Positions 48,385 through 57,092 of a DNA stretch of 64,000 nt are shown piece by piece. The DNA is from DATBQN01 sp963755825 (GTDB taxonomy: Bacteria; Acidobacteriota; Thermoanaerobaculia; Multivoradales; UBA5704). The notes below the pieces were generated by a model. The model was not told where the DNA came from. It made no database searches and saw only the letters and a list, made by a program, of their open reading frames with translations. Position 1 is the stretch's first letter; every line of letters starts with the position of its first letter. Location of the stretch: the NCBI GenBank assembly GCA_963755825.1, contig CAVWLA010000001.1:2604001-2668000 (forward strand), in the 5' to 3' direction. The position numbers were made by a program, and so were the translations under genes.

Positions 48385-49604
48385 GCCGTCGCCTCCTCCG
48401 CCGCCGGCAGACCGTCGAGCGGCGCCAGCAGGCTGCCGCGCCCCACCCGCAGCCGATGGCCGCGCCACTCGACCGTGGTGCGGAACGCCGCCGCCACCCA
48501 GAGGCCGCAGACGAGGAGATCCTTGAGCGGGATCCAGGCGAGCGCGCGCGGCGACAGCCAGCGCCCGGAGAGGCGGCGGGCGAGGAGCGCGTCCGAGGCG
48601 ATCTTCAGCAGGATGCCGGCGAGCGCCGCCGGCGCGCCGAGGCCGGCCGAGTGCGGTTCCGCGCCGCGAGTCAAGAGACCGGCGCCGACGGCGACGAGGA
48701 GCAGGGGGATGGGGTTGAGCAGCGCCTCCCCGAGGTAGCCCAGGGGAGACAGCCGGCGCCGCATGAGCCCCCAGCGCAGGTGGCGGGCGAGGAAGTCGCC
48801 CAGCGAGCGGTCGGCGCAGAGGACCGGCAGCGGATCGGCGGAGAGCGCCACCCGCCAGCCCGCCGCGGCGAAGCGGCGGCCGAGCACGTAGTCCTCGGCG
48901 AGCACGTCGGCGACCGCCGGGAAGCCGCCCGCCGCGGCGAGGTCGCGGCGGCGGAAGAGCATCGACTTGCCGACCACCACCGGGTGGCCCGCGGCCTGGG
49001 CGGCGGCGACCCCCGAGGCGACGAAGGCGTCGAGGTGGAGGCTCTCGAAGAGCGCTCCGAGGCTCCCCTCGCCGCGGCCGACGAGGAGCGAGGAGACCAG
49101 GCCGACGCGCGGATCGGCGGCGAGCTCGCCGGCCATGGCGCGCAGATACCCCGGCCGCGCGCGTACGTTCGAGTCGGAGATCAGCAGGTGCTCGTGGCGC
49201 GCCGCGGCGGCGAGCGCCGCGAGGTTGCGCACCTTGGGGTTCCAACCGAGCGGCGGCGCGCCGGCGACGATGTGCACGGCGAGGCGCGGGAAGTCGGCCG
49301 CCAGGCGGGCGGCGACGGCGAGCGCCGGGTCGTCGCCGGCCTCCGTGCCCAGCACCAGCTCGAAGTCGGGGTAGTCCTGGCGGGCGAGCGAGGCGAGGTT
49401 CTCGTAGAGCCCGGGCTCGGCCCCCTTGAGCGGCTTGAGGACCGAGATCGGCGGCAGCTCGGCGGCGGCCCGGCGCTGCCGGCTGGCGGCGCGCGAGATC
49501 GAGATAAGCCGCGCGGCGCAGCCGGCGGCGGCGAGCGTCACCGCCAGCGAAGCGGCTGCCGCCAGGGCGGGAGCGAGGGCGAGGAGGAGCGGCGGCGCGT
49601 CCAC
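48381..49604 (-). CDS. GT21-like glycosyltransferase (ceramide glucosyltransferase/HpnI type)
   Basis: The protein has 407 residues. An N-terminal membrane helix (PPLLLALAPALAAAASLAVTLAAAG) precedes a GT-A domain with the D1,D2,D3,(Q/R)xxRW set. These are GTEAGDDPAL, LLISDSNVRARPGYLRAM, DVLAEDYVLGRRFAAAGWRVALS and RHLRWG (about 260). Two or three C-terminal helices follow. Homologues glucosylate ceramide, diacylglycerol or hopanoid precursors on the cytoplasmic face. No hopanoid genes are in the window. The GTG at 49604 has no strong ribosome site. It is divergent from the ferritin-like gene and heads the unit GT21-PAP2-GT28, with phoU next downstream. Confidence 0.88.
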   Translation of the reverse strand: MDAPPLLLALAPALAAAASLAVTLAAAGCAARLISISRAASRQRRAAAELPPISVLKPLKGAEPGLYENLASLARQDYPDFELVLGTEAGDDPALAVAARLAADFPRLAVHIVAGAPPLGWNPKVRNLAALAAAARHEHLLISDSNVRARPGYLRAMAGELAADPRVGLVSSLLVGRGEGSLGALFESLHLDAFVASGVAAAQAAGHPVVVGKSMLFRRRDLAAAGGFPAVADVLAEDYVLGRRFAAAGWRVALSADPLPVLCADRSLGDFLARHLRWGLMRRRLSPLGYLGEALLNPIPLLLVAVGAGLLTRGAEPHSAGLGAPAALAGILLKIASDALLARRLSGRWLSPRALAWIPLKDLLVCGLWVAAAFRTTVEWRGHRLRVGRGSLLAPLDGLPAAEEATA

Positions 49605-49775
49605 GGTGCGGGACCGAGGATGGCGCCCGCGGGTGGCGGAACGATGGCCTTCCGGTGCCCGGCCGGTGGCGAGTGGAAGGCAGCGCGGAGACGGGGCGGC
49701 GCCGGCCTTGCAGGGATATGCTCCCCCAACGGCCGTCCGCGGCCACCGACCATTCGACCGAGGAGGAGAGCTCCG

Positions 49776-50258
49776 ATGCCAGGAAAGAACCACGGCGACG
49801 CCGTCTCGCGCGAGCGCCTGATCGAGCTGTTGAACGAGGATCTGTCGCGCGAGTACCAGGCGATCATCGCCTACGTCGTCTACAGCCAGGTGATCAAGGG
49901 CGCCAAGTTCATGTCGATCGCGACCGAGCTTGAGAAGCACGCCGGCGAGGAGCTGCAGCACGCCCTCACCCTTTCGAAGCAGATCGACTACCTGGGCGGC
50001 GAGCCGACGACCACCCCGAAGCCCGTGCGCACCTCGGACAAGGCCGAGGAGATGCTGCGCTTCGACCTCGACAACGAGAACGAGACGGTGCGCAACTATC
50101 GCCAGCGCGTGCGCCAGGCCGAGGCGCTCGACGAGTATGCGCTCTCCGAGGATCTCCGCGAGATCCTCCGCCAGGAGCAGGAGCACCAGATGGACCTCGC
50201 CACGGCGCTCGGCATCGACGTCCCCAAGGAGGGACTGGGGAAGACCTCCGGGGAATAG
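49776..50258 (+). CDS. Ferritin-like diiron protein (bacterioferritin/rubrerythrin-type four-helix bundle)
   Basis: The protein has 160 residues. Helix A holds LLNEDLSREYQAIIAYVVYSQ (19-39), helix B SIATELEKHAGEELQHALTLSKQI with E59 and H62 as ExxH ligands, helix C the RFDLDNENETVRNYRQRVRQAE segment, and helix D LSEDLREILRQEQEHQMDLATALG with ExxxH. The pattern is that of ferritin-like (bacterioferritin-related) proteins that oxidise or store iron. GGAGGAGA seven bases before the ATG is the ribosome site. A TATGCT hexamer is about 65 bases upstream. It is convergent with phoR. Confidence 0.85.
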   Translation: MPGKNHGDAVSRERLIELLNEDLSREYQAIIAYVVYSQVIKGAKFMSIATELEKHAGEELQHALTLSKQIDYLGGEPTTTPKPVRTSDKAEEMLRFDLDNENETVRNYRQRVRQAEALDEYALSEDLREILRQEQEHQMDLATALGIDVPKEGLGKTSGE

Positions 50259-50265
50259 ATCGGCG

Positions 50266-52098
50266 TCAGCGGCTGGCGAGGCCGGAGAGGTCGGCCTCGC
50301 CGCCGGCGCCGGCGAGCGGCAGGCGGACGCGGAACGTCGAGCCCTGCCCCAGCCGGCTCTCGACGTCGACCGCGCCGCCGTGCGCCTGCACGACGTGCTT
50401 GACGATGGCGAGTCCGAGCCCGGTGCCGCCGTCCTCGCGCGAGCGCCCCTTGTCCACCCGATAGAAACGCTCGAAGATCCGCCCCAGGGCGTCTTGCGGG
50501 ATGCCGATGCCGGTGTCGGCGACCTCGAGGACCACCTGGCCGCCCTCGGTCTTCAGGCGGAGCGTCACCCGGCCTTGCAGCCGGTTGTACTTGATCCCGT
50601 TGTCGAGCAGGTTGACGATCAGCCGCTCCAGCCCCTCGGCGTCGCCGGCGAGGCGCGGGATGGGCGGCACCTCCTGCGCCTCGACCTTGACCTCCACGCG
50701 CTTCTCCTCCGCCGTCTCGGCCATCAGATCGACGGCGCGCTGGACGATCGCCGCGAGGTCGACCGGCTCCCGCTGCGGCGCCCGCTCCAGGCTCTCCAGG
50801 CGCGACAGCGTCAGCAGGTCGTCCAAGAGCGCCTGCAGCCGCTTGCACTGGCGCAGGATGCGCTCGGTGAAGCGGGCCGCCGTCGCCGGCTCGGCGAGCG
50901 CCCCGTCGCGCAGCGTCTCGGCATAGCCGCGGATCGCCGCCAGCGGCGTCTTCAGCTCGTGCGAGACGTTGGCGACGAAGTCGCGGCGCATCTCGATCAG
51001 GCGGTTGAACTCGGTGGTGTCGCGCACCACGACGACGGCGCCCTCGGCGCTGGCGCCGTCCTCGCGCTCGGCGGGGAGCGGCCCGGCGACGAGCTCCAGG
51101 CAGCGCCGCTCGACGCCGCGCAGCTCGATCTCGGCGTGCTGCGGGCCGCCGCTCCTGAGCGTCGTCTCGACCACCCGCTCGAGCTCGGGCTGGCGAGCGA
51201 TCTCCAGCATCGCCCGACCGGCGACCTCGCCGCTGAGCTCGAAGAGGCGGCGGAAGGCGGGGTTGGCGAGGAGGGCGCGGCCGTCGGCGCCGACCACCAA
51301 CACCCCTTCCGACATGCTGGCGAGGATCGCCTTCAGATGATCGCGCTCGTGGCCCATCGCCGCCAGCTGCCGCTCGACCGTGCCGGCGAGCCGGTTGAGC
51401 GCCGCGCCGAGCCGCGCCAGCTCGTCCTCGTCGGGGAGCGGCAGGCGGTGGCCGTAGTCGCCGCGGGCGAGCTCGGCGGCGCCGGCGGCGAGCCGCGACA
51501 GCGGCTGGAAGAGCCGGCGGTCGATCCACAGGGAGAGCACGAGGACCGCCGCCGCCGCCGCCAGCGCCGCCAGCGCCATGGCGGCGGCGAGGCGGCCGCG
51601 CAGGGCCTGGATCTCGTCGAGCGGCTGGGCGAGGCGGAGGAAGTAGGCGCGGCCGCCGGCGCTGAGCGGCTGCGCCGCATAGACGTAGGTGCGGCCGGTG
51701 GTGGCGCTCTGCCGCACCGAGCTGCCGAAACCGCCGGCGCGCGCCTCGGCGACCTCCGGGCGGCCGGAGTGGTTCTCCATCCGCGCCAGCTCCTCCGGCG
51801 TGCGGGCGCTGTCGGCGAGGACCCTGCCGTCGGCGGCGATGACGGTCAGGCGGAGCGCCGAGCCGCCGCTCAACTCGCGCGCCCAGCCCTCGAGGTCGGC
51901 CGGCGAGCGGGCGGCCGCGATCTCGGCGGCGGTCACCGGGGCGAGGATCGCCAGGGTCTCGCGGAGCTGGCGGGCGGCGTTCTCGGCGAAGAGGCCGGGG
52001 AGGAGCGCCCAGAGGAGCGCGCTCGCCGTCACCACCGCGGCGAGCGCCGGCCAGAAGGTGGCGAGGCGGAGCTTGGGGGTGAAGCCGACGAGGCGCAC
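50266..52098 (-). CDS. phoR: Phosphate regulon sensor histidine kinase PhoR
   Basis: The protein has 610 residues. The first membrane helix is about 12-36, a periplasmic sensor domain about 37-165, and the second helix about 168-191. HAMP runs about 192-245 (LFQPLSRLAAGAAELARGDYGHRLPLPDEDELARL), PAS about 250-365, HisKA with the phospho-His H380 (NVSHELKTPLAAIRGY) about 370-435, then HATPase_c with NLLDNGIKYN, DTGIGIP and GGTGLGLAIVKH. The large periplasmic domain exceeds that of E. coli PhoR, as in Gram-positive and Acidobacteriota homologues. It follows phoB by ten bases; the start is a GTG. Confidence 0.93.
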   Translation of the reverse strand: MRLVGFTPKLRLATFWPALAAVVTASALLWALLPGLFAENAARQLRETLAILAPVTAAEIAAARSPADLEGWARELSGGSALRLTVIAADGRVLADSARTPEELARMENHSGRPEVAEARAGGFGSSVRQSATTGRTYVYAAQPLSAGGRAYFLRLAQPLDEIQALRGRLAAAMALAALAAAAAVLVLSLWIDRRLFQPLSRLAAGAAELARGDYGHRLPLPDEDELARLGAALNRLAGTVERQLAAMGHERDHLKAILASMSEGVLVVGADGRALLANPAFRRLFELSGEVAGRAMLEIARQPELERVVETTLRSGGPQHAEIELRGVERRCLELVAGPLPAEREDGASAEGAVVVVRDTTEFNRLIEMRRDFVANVSHELKTPLAAIRGYAETLRDGALAEPATAARFTERILRQCKRLQALLDDLLTLSRLESLERAPQREPVDLAAIVQRAVDLMAETAEEKRVEVKVEAQEVPPIPRLAGDAEGLERLIVNLLDNGIKYNRLQGRVTLRLKTEGGQVVLEVADTGIGIPQDALGRIFERFYRVDKGRSREDGGTGLGLAIVKHVVQAHGGAVDVESRLGQGSTFRVRLPLAGAGGEADLSGLASR

Positions 52099-52108
52099 GG
52101 GCAGCCTG

Positions 52109-52804
52109 TTAGGGCCGCAGCCGGTAGCCGACGCCGATGACGGTCTCGATGCGGTCCGCCTCGGAGCCGAGCTTGCGGCGCAGGCGGCGGATGTGGGTGT
52201 CGACGGTGCGGCTGTCGATGTCCTCGGCGTAGCCCCAGACGTCCGAGAGCAGCTGGCCGCGGGTCTGCACGCGGCCGCCGCGCTCGAGGAGGAGCTTGAG
52301 GAGACGGAACTCGGTGGCGGTGAGCGCCACCTCCTCGCCGTCGACCTCCAGGCGGTGGCCGGCGATGTCGAGGCGGAGGCCGCCGAGCACCAGCACCTCG
52401 CTGGCGTCCTCGACCGCGTCGCCGCCGTTCTGCAGCCGGCGGAGGACCGCCTTTACCCGCAGCACCACCTCGCGCGGGCTGAAGGGCTTGCTGATGTAGT
52501 CGTCCGCCCCCAGCTCGAGCCCGACGATGCGGTCGACCTCCTCGCCGCGGGCGGTCAGCATGACGATCGGCACCCGCGCCGTGGGGCCCTCGCGCTTCAG
52601 CAGGCGGGTGAGCTCGAGCCCGTCGAGGCCGGGGAGCATGAGGTCGAGGAGAATGAGGTCGGGGGTCTCGCGGCGGACGGCGTCGAGGCCGCTGTCGCCG
52701 CGCCGCGCGGTCTCCACCTCGAAGCCCTCCTTCTCGAGGTTGTACTGCAGGACCTCGGCGATATCGGGCTCGTCTTCGATCAACAGAATTCGTTCGCGTG
52801 CCAT
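52109..52804 (-). CDS. phoB: Phosphate regulon response regulator PhoB (OmpR family)
   Basis: The protein has 231 residues. The receiver domain (1-120) has the phospho-acceptor D54 in ILLDLMLPG, D11/E10 metal acids and the conserved Lys in YISKPFSPRE. The winged-helix domain (about 135-231) has LTATEFRLLKLLLERGGRVQTRGQLLSDVWGY and TVDTHIRRLRRKLG. The latter would bind the 11-base PHO-box repeats found before pstS and the porin. The ATG at 52804 gives the standard length. The upstream 342-base gap contains a terminator for ppx and a degenerate PHO-box-like array. Confidence 0.95.
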   Translation of the reverse strand: MARERILLIEDEPDIAEVLQYNLEKEGFEVETARRGDSGLDAVRRETPDLILLDLMLPGLDGLELTRLLKREGPTARVPIVMLTARGEEVDRIVGLELGADDYISKPFSPREVVLRVKAVLRRLQNGGDAVEDASEVLVLGGLRLDIAGHRLEVDGEEVALTATEFRLLKLLLERGGRVQTRGQLLSDVWGYAEDIDSRTVDTHIRRLRRKLGSEADRIETVIGVGYRLRP

Positions 52805-52827
52805 CGCCGTCAGGCTAGCACGGCGCG

Positions 52828-52858
52828 TTCCACAGCCACTGCGGAAAGACCTGTGGAA
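52828..52858. promoter_or_regulatory. Inverted repeat TTCCACAG/CTGTGGAA before phoB
   Basis: Perfect 8-base arms at 52828-52835 and 52851-52858 with a 15-base gap lie 24 bases upstream of the phoB ATG. The arms resemble DnaA boxes (TTTTCCACA). The position suits an operator or an RNA hairpin in the phoB leader. Confidence 0.5.
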
Positions 52859-52960
52859 AAGTCCCCCTGGAAGCGCCGCCGCGCCCGCCGCAAGGGCCTT
52901 TGGTCCGCTTTGAACAAGGAGCTGTGCATGCGGCCTAAGCTCTTTATCTGTCGTAGTTGT

Positions 52961-52996
52961 AAAAAAATCTCCGAGCGTGTTGCACCACCGTCGGAG
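52961..52996 (-). terminator. Intrinsic terminator after ppx
   Basis: On the minus strand CTCCGA (52996-52991) pairs with TCGGAG (52974-52969); a three-pair inner helix (GTG/CAC) narrows the loop, followed by ATTTTTTT (to 52961). It lies 150 bases after the ppx stop and separates ppx from phoBR. Confidence 0.75.
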
Positions 52997-53036
52997 AGGC
53001 CGCAGGACCCGTCGCCGAACTTTCCACAGCACACCG

Positions 53037-53076
53037 GTGAACGGACTGCAACAGGTCTGTTAACTCTCTGTGACAG
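53037..53076 (-). promoter_or_regulatory. Degenerate PHO-box-like array upstream of phoB
   Basis: On the minus strand four 7-mers with 4-base spacers are CTGTCAC (53076-53070), AGTTAAC (53065-53059), CTGTTGC (53054-53048) and CGTTCAC (53043-53037). The outer two match the PHO boxes before pstS and the porin. The inner two are weak, and no good -10 lies 10 bases downstream. Autoregulation of phoBR is possible. Confidence 0.45.
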
Positions 53077-53146
53077 CGGAACTTAGAGTACCCGCTTTCC
53101 GCACCTTTCTTTACAAAGGCAGGTGCAAAAAGCGCTTACCGCCGCA

Positions 53147-54811
53147 TCACCGCGCCGCGGTTTCGAGGCCCTGGCGGACGGTCAGGCGGCGGCCGAAGAC
53201 CGCCTCGAAGTAGTCCGCCCCGGCGCGCGCCGCCTCGAGCTCGAGCTCGACGTCGTAGCGCGAGAGGACCTCGAGGGTGACCCGGCGGGCGCGGATCGCG
53301 GCGTAGATCTCCTCGACCCGCGAGGCGTGGGTGCGGTCGAGCGAGTCGGCGAGGCGGAGGAGCACGGTGAGCTTGGCGATCGTCCGCTGCTGCCAGGGCT
53401 TGAGCGCCGCCAGCGTCTCCTGGCGCTCCGGGCGCGGCTTCGCTCCGCGGTGGTGGCGGGCGACGTGGGCGATGATCTCCACCTCGCGCTGGTCGAAGGC
53501 GTCGAGGCCGGCGTTGAGGATGAGGTAATAGCTGTGCTTGTGGTGGTTCTCGTAGTTGATCGAGTAGCCGAGGTCGTGGAGGAGGGCGGCGTACTCCAGC
53601 CACTCGCGCTCGCGCGGCCCGAGGCCGTGGACCGAGAGGGTGAGATCGAAGAGGCGGACGGCGAGGCGGGCCGTCTCGCGGCTGTGGCGGAGCACGCTCT
53701 CGGTACGGCCGGCGAGCTGCAGAATCTGCCGCCGGCGGAGATCCTCCGGCTCGCGCACCGGCGGCACCGGCTGGCCGAGCGCGTCGAGCACCAGGCCCTC
53801 GCGCAGCGCCCGGTCGGAGACCTGGAAGCGCTCGACGCCGGCATGGGCGATCACCTCCTCGAGGATGACGGCGCCGGCGAGGAGCGAGTCGGAGCGCGGG
53901 CCGCCGACCGGCGGCAGCGCCGCGATCTCGCGCTTGGTGAGGGTCGCCAGGCGGGCGACGAGCGGCGACAGCTCCTTGGCGCGCACCTCGCGGAGCGCCC
54001 CGCCGGCCCCCTTCCAGTTGCGGCCGGCGAAGAGGTCGCAGAGGTCGGCGCAGCAGACCGCCGTCCCCGAGGTGGCGATCAGCCGCTCGAGCGCCGGCTC
54101 GGCGGCGGTCCCCGACGGCCGGCCGAGCTCGGCGAGCGCCTCGCGGACCCGGCGGCGCAGGCGCTCGAGCTGCTCGGCCGGCGGCGGATCGCCGCGCAGC
54201 AGCACCGCCAGGCGGAGCGAGCCGAGGCGGAGCGAGACGGCGCGCCGGACGCTGCCGCCGGCGGTCTCGATCCACTCCGTGCTGCCGCCGCCGATGTCGA
54301 CCACCGCCGCCGTCCCCGGCCCCAGGTCGACCACCTCGCGGACGGCGCGGTAGATGAGGCGCGCCTCGTCCTCGCCGGAGAGGGTCTGCACCTCGATGCC
54401 GGTCTGCGCCTTGATGCGGGCGAGGAAATCGTCGCCGTTCGACGCCTCGCGGACGGCGCTGGTGGCGACCGCCACCACCCGCCGCGCCCCCTTGAGGCTC
54501 GCCAGGGTCGTCATCTTGAGCAGCGCCTCGATGCCGTCGCGCATGGCGGCCTCGGAGAGCGCGCCGCGGCCGAGGGCGCTCTTGCCCAGGCGCACCATCT
54601 CGCGCTCGCGACCGAGCACCCGGTAGCCGCCGGGGAGCTCCGGGGCGACGACGATCATGTGGATCGAGTTCGAGCCGATGTCGATCGCCGCCAGGCGGTC
54701 GGCGCGCGGCCGCCGGCGCGAGGCGGCCGGCGCCGCCGCGCCGAGCGGGTCGGCGGCGGCGGCCTCGCTGCCGGGGAGGGAGAGCGGTTGCACCACGAGA
54801 GCCGTCGCCAC
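53147..54811 (-). CDS. ppx: Exopolyphosphatase / guanosine pentaphosphatase (Ppx/GppA) with HD domain
   Basis: The protein has 554 residues. The ASKHA-type phosphatase domain has AAIDIGSNSIHM (D44), VAVATSAVREASN, TLSGEDEARLIY and the second phosphate loop VVDIGGGSTEW (171-180). The C-terminal HD-like domain (about 375-540) has LLHDLGYSINYENHHKHSYYLI with H412/D413. Ppx removes terminal phosphates from long polyphosphate; GppA acts on pppGpp. The GTG at 54811 is used; the first 38 residues are low complexity. It is divergent from ppk1, so synthesis and degradation of polyP share one control region. Confidence 0.93.
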   Translation of the reverse strand: MATALVVQPLSLPGSEAAAADPLGAAAPAASRRRPRADRLAAIDIGSNSIHMIVVAPELPGGYRVLGREREMVRLGKSALGRGALSEAAMRDGIEALLKMTTLASLKGARRVVAVATSAVREASNGDDFLARIKAQTGIEVQTLSGEDEARLIYRAVREVVDLGPGTAAVVDIGGGSTEWIETAGGSVRRAVSLRLGSLRLAVLLRGDPPPAEQLERLRRRVREALAELGRPSGTAAEPALERLIATSGTAVCCADLCDLFAGRNWKGAGGALREVRAKELSPLVARLATLTKREIAALPPVGGPRSDSLLAGAVILEEVIAHAGVERFQVSDRALREGLVLDALGQPVPPVREPEDLRRRQILQLAGRTESVLRHSRETARLAVRLFDLTLSVHGLGPREREWLEYAALLHDLGYSINYENHHKHSYYLILNAGLDAFDQREVEIIAHVARHHRGAKPRPERQETLAALKPWQQRTIAKLTVLLRLADSLDRTHASRVEEIYAAIRARRVTLEVLSRYDVELELEAARAGADYFEAVFGRRLTVRQGLETAAR

Positions 54812-54983
54812 GCCGCGGATTCTACGGCCAGGAGGGCGCCGTCGGACCTGCCGAATCGGCCGCCGGCGCCGCCCGTCGCAGCGCTGTCACATGGCGCCAT
54901 TTCGCGCTTGTGTCATGATTACGGCTTGTCTGGCCGAGCGTTTCGCCCGGTGAGATCCTCCCCTCGCGAGGTCGAAAGATCCC

Positions 54984-57092
54984 GTGTCCGAACCGCGAAA
55001 AAAGAGATTCCGCGTCGAGCCCCTGGAGCAGCCGGTCGATCCCGGCGTCCTCTTCCTCAACCGCGAGCTGTCGTGGCTCGAGTTCAACGCCCGCGTGCTC
55101 TACGAGGCGGAGGACCCCACGACGCCGCTCCTCGAGCGGCTCAAGTTCATCGCCATCTTCGAGAACAACCTCGACGAGTTCTTCATGAAGCGGGTGGGCG
55201 GCCTCGAGCAGCAGCTCGCCTCCAACGTCCGCGAGCTGCCGCCCGACAACCGCACGCCGCGCCAGCAGCTCGCCGAGATCGACCGCGCCGTGCGGCCGAT
55301 GATCCAGCGCGAGCGGCGGGTGCTCAACGACGAGGTCCTGCCGGCGCTCCGCGAGCACGGCCTGGAGATCCTCGCCTGGGAGGACCTGAAGGCGAGCGAG
55401 CGCCGCCACCTCTGCGAGGAGTTCGACAAGAAGCTCTTCCCCATCCTGACCCCGCTCGCCGTCGACCCCGCCCACCCCTTCCCCTTCATCTCCAACCTCT
55501 CGCTGTCGCTCGCCGTCTCGGTGCGCTCGCCGGGCGACGGCGAGTTCCGCTTCGCGCGGCTCAAGGTGCCGGGGAGCCTCAACCGCTGGCTGCAGGTGCC
55601 GGGGACGCTGCGCTTCGTGCCGCTCGAGGAGGTCATCGGCCACAACCTGGAGCGCCTCTTCCCGGGGATGGAGATCGTCGAGTCCTTCCCCTTCCGCGTC
55701 ACCCGCAACAGCGACGTGCAGCGCAACGAAGAGGCCGCCGACGACCTCCTCGAGGCGATCCAGGAGGAGCTGCGCGAGCGGCGCTTCGCGACCGTCGTCC
55801 GCCTCGAGGTGGCGGCCGGCATGGCGCAGTGGATGCGCGACCTCCTCTCCGCCGAGCTCGAGGTGCGCCCCGAGCAGCTCTTCGAGGTCGCCGGGCCGCT
55901 CTGCCTGCGCGACCTCATGCAGCTCGCCTCGGTACCGCTGCCGTCGCTCAAGTACAAGCCGTGGACGCCGATCGTGCCGCCGCGCTTCCATCCCGACCGC
56001 GAGGAGGAGACCGACGTCTTCAGCGTCATCGCCGCCGGCGACCTCCTCGTCCACCACCCGTACGACTCCTTCGCCGGCAGCGTCCAGCGCCTGCTCGAGG
56101 CGGGCGCCGACGACCCCGGCGTCCTCGCCATGAAGCAGACGCTCTACCGCACCTCGGCCGACTCGACGATCATGCGGGCGCTGATCCGCGCCGCCGAGAC
56201 CCGCAAGCAGGTAGCGGTGACGGTCGAGATCAAGGCGCGCTTCGACGAGGCGGCGAACATCGAGTGGGCGGAGCGGCTGGAGAAGGTGGGCGCCCACGTC
56301 GCCTACGGCGTCGTCGGCCTGAAGACGCATGCCAAGATTGCTCTCGTCGTGCGCCAGGAGAAGGACGGGCTGCGCTGCTACACCCACATCGCGACCGGCA
56401 ACTACAACGCCGACACCGCCAAGCTCTACACCGACCTCGGCCTCTTCACCTGCCAGCCGGACCTCGGCGAGGACGTGGCGCAGCTCTTCAACCTGCTCAC
56501 CGGCTACGTCCACCAGCCGAAGTTCCGCAAGCTGCTGGTGGCGCCGTTCAACATGCGGAGCCGCTTCCTCGAGCTCATCCGCCGCGAGGTCGAGCACCAG
56601 AAGGCGGGGCGCGGCGGCCACATCATCGCCAAGATGAACGCCCTCGAGGACACCCAGATCATCGAGGCGCTCTACGCCGCCTCGGCGGCGGGGGTGGAGA
56701 TCGACCTCATCGTCCGCGGCATCTGCCGCCTGCGCCCCGGGCTGCCGGGGAAGAGCGAGACGGTGCGGGTGATCTCGATCATCGGCCGCTTCCTCGAGCA
56801 CGCGCGGATCTTCTACTTCGGCAACGACGGCAAGCCCGAGTACTTCTTCGGCTCCGCCGACTGGATGTCGCGCAACCTCGACTACCGCGTCGAGGCGATC
56901 ACGCCGGTCGAGGAGGTGCGCCTGCAGGAGGAGCTGCGCGCCATCCTCGACCTCCAGCTCGGCGACAACGTCAAGGCCTGGGACATGCGCGCCGACGGCA
57001 GCTACCTACAGCGCACCCCCGCCGACGGCGAAGAGCCGCGCAACAGCCAGGAGCTGCTGATGCAGCGCTCGCTCGAGCGCGCCGGCCGCTGA
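54984..57092 (+). CDS. ppk1: Polyphosphate kinase 1
   Basis: The protein has 702 residues. The N, head, C1 and C2 domains are in order. FLNRELSWLEFNARVLYEAEDPTTPLLERLKFIAIFENNLDEFFMKRVGGL opens, LVHHPYDSF lies at about 356-364, EIKARFDEAANI follows, and the autophosphorylated His is H449 in GLKTHAKIAL. ATGNYNADTAKLYTDLGLFT is the second conserved stretch. The length is typical. It polymerises the gamma-phosphate of ATP into polyP. The start is a GTG with only a distant GAGG. The 170-base gap to ppx contains CTGTCAC (54884) and GTGTCAT (54910), PHO-like half-sites not in 11-base phase. Confidence 0.96.
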   Translation: MSEPRKKRFRVEPLEQPVDPGVLFLNRELSWLEFNARVLYEAEDPTTPLLERLKFIAIFENNLDEFFMKRVGGLEQQLASNVRELPPDNRTPRQQLAEIDRAVRPMIQRERRVLNDEVLPALREHGLEILAWEDLKASERRHLCEEFDKKLFPILTPLAVDPAHPFPFISNLSLSLAVSVRSPGDGEFRFARLKVPGSLNRWLQVPGTLRFVPLEEVIGHNLERLFPGMEIVESFPFRVTRNSDVQRNEEAADDLLEAIQEELRERRFATVVRLEVAAGMAQWMRDLLSAELEVRPEQLFEVAGPLCLRDLMQLASVPLPSLKYKPWTPIVPPRFHPDREEETDVFSVIAAGDLLVHHPYDSFAGSVQRLLEAGADDPGVLAMKQTLYRTSADSTIMRALIRAAETRKQVAVTVEIKARFDEAANIEWAERLEKVGAHVAYGVVGLKTHAKIALVVRQEKDGLRCYTHIATGNYNADTAKLYTDLGLFTCQPDLGEDVAQLFNLLTGYVHQPKFRKLLVAPFNMRSRFLELIRREVEHQKAGRGGHIIAKMNALEDTQIIEALYAASAAGVEIDLIVRGICRLRPGLPGKSETVRVISIIGRFLEHARIFYFGNDGKPEYFFGSADWMSRNLDYRVEAITPVEEVRLQEELRAILDLQLGDNVKAWDMRADGSYLQRTPADGEEPRNSQELLMQRSLERAGR

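Larger units (their letters stand above)
52805..53146. other. Intergenic region between ppx and phoB
   Basis: About 340 AT-enriched bases. They hold an inverted repeat TTCCACAG...CTGTGGAA (52828-52858) close to phoB, an intrinsic terminator (52961-52996), a third TTCCACAG at 53022 and a degenerate PHO-box array (53037-53076). No gene was seen. Three sites resemble DnaA boxes but no replication genes are nearby. Confidence 0.6.

Noticed and set aside
47746..49746. Single large gene covering the PAP2 phosphatase and upstream region
   Set aside because: The PAP2 domain starts at the GTG overlapping the GT21 stop; the upstream part of the frame is a shadow of the GT21 gene.
52805..53146. Chromosomal origin based on DnaA-like boxes
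   Set aside because: Only three sites, no dnaA, dnaN, gyrB or gid genes and no strong AT-rich unwinding element.
54884..54916. PHO box before ppk1
   Set aside because: CTGTCAC and GTGTCAT are present but 26 bases apart, not in 11-base phase, and no -10 follows at 10 bases; kept only as a remark.
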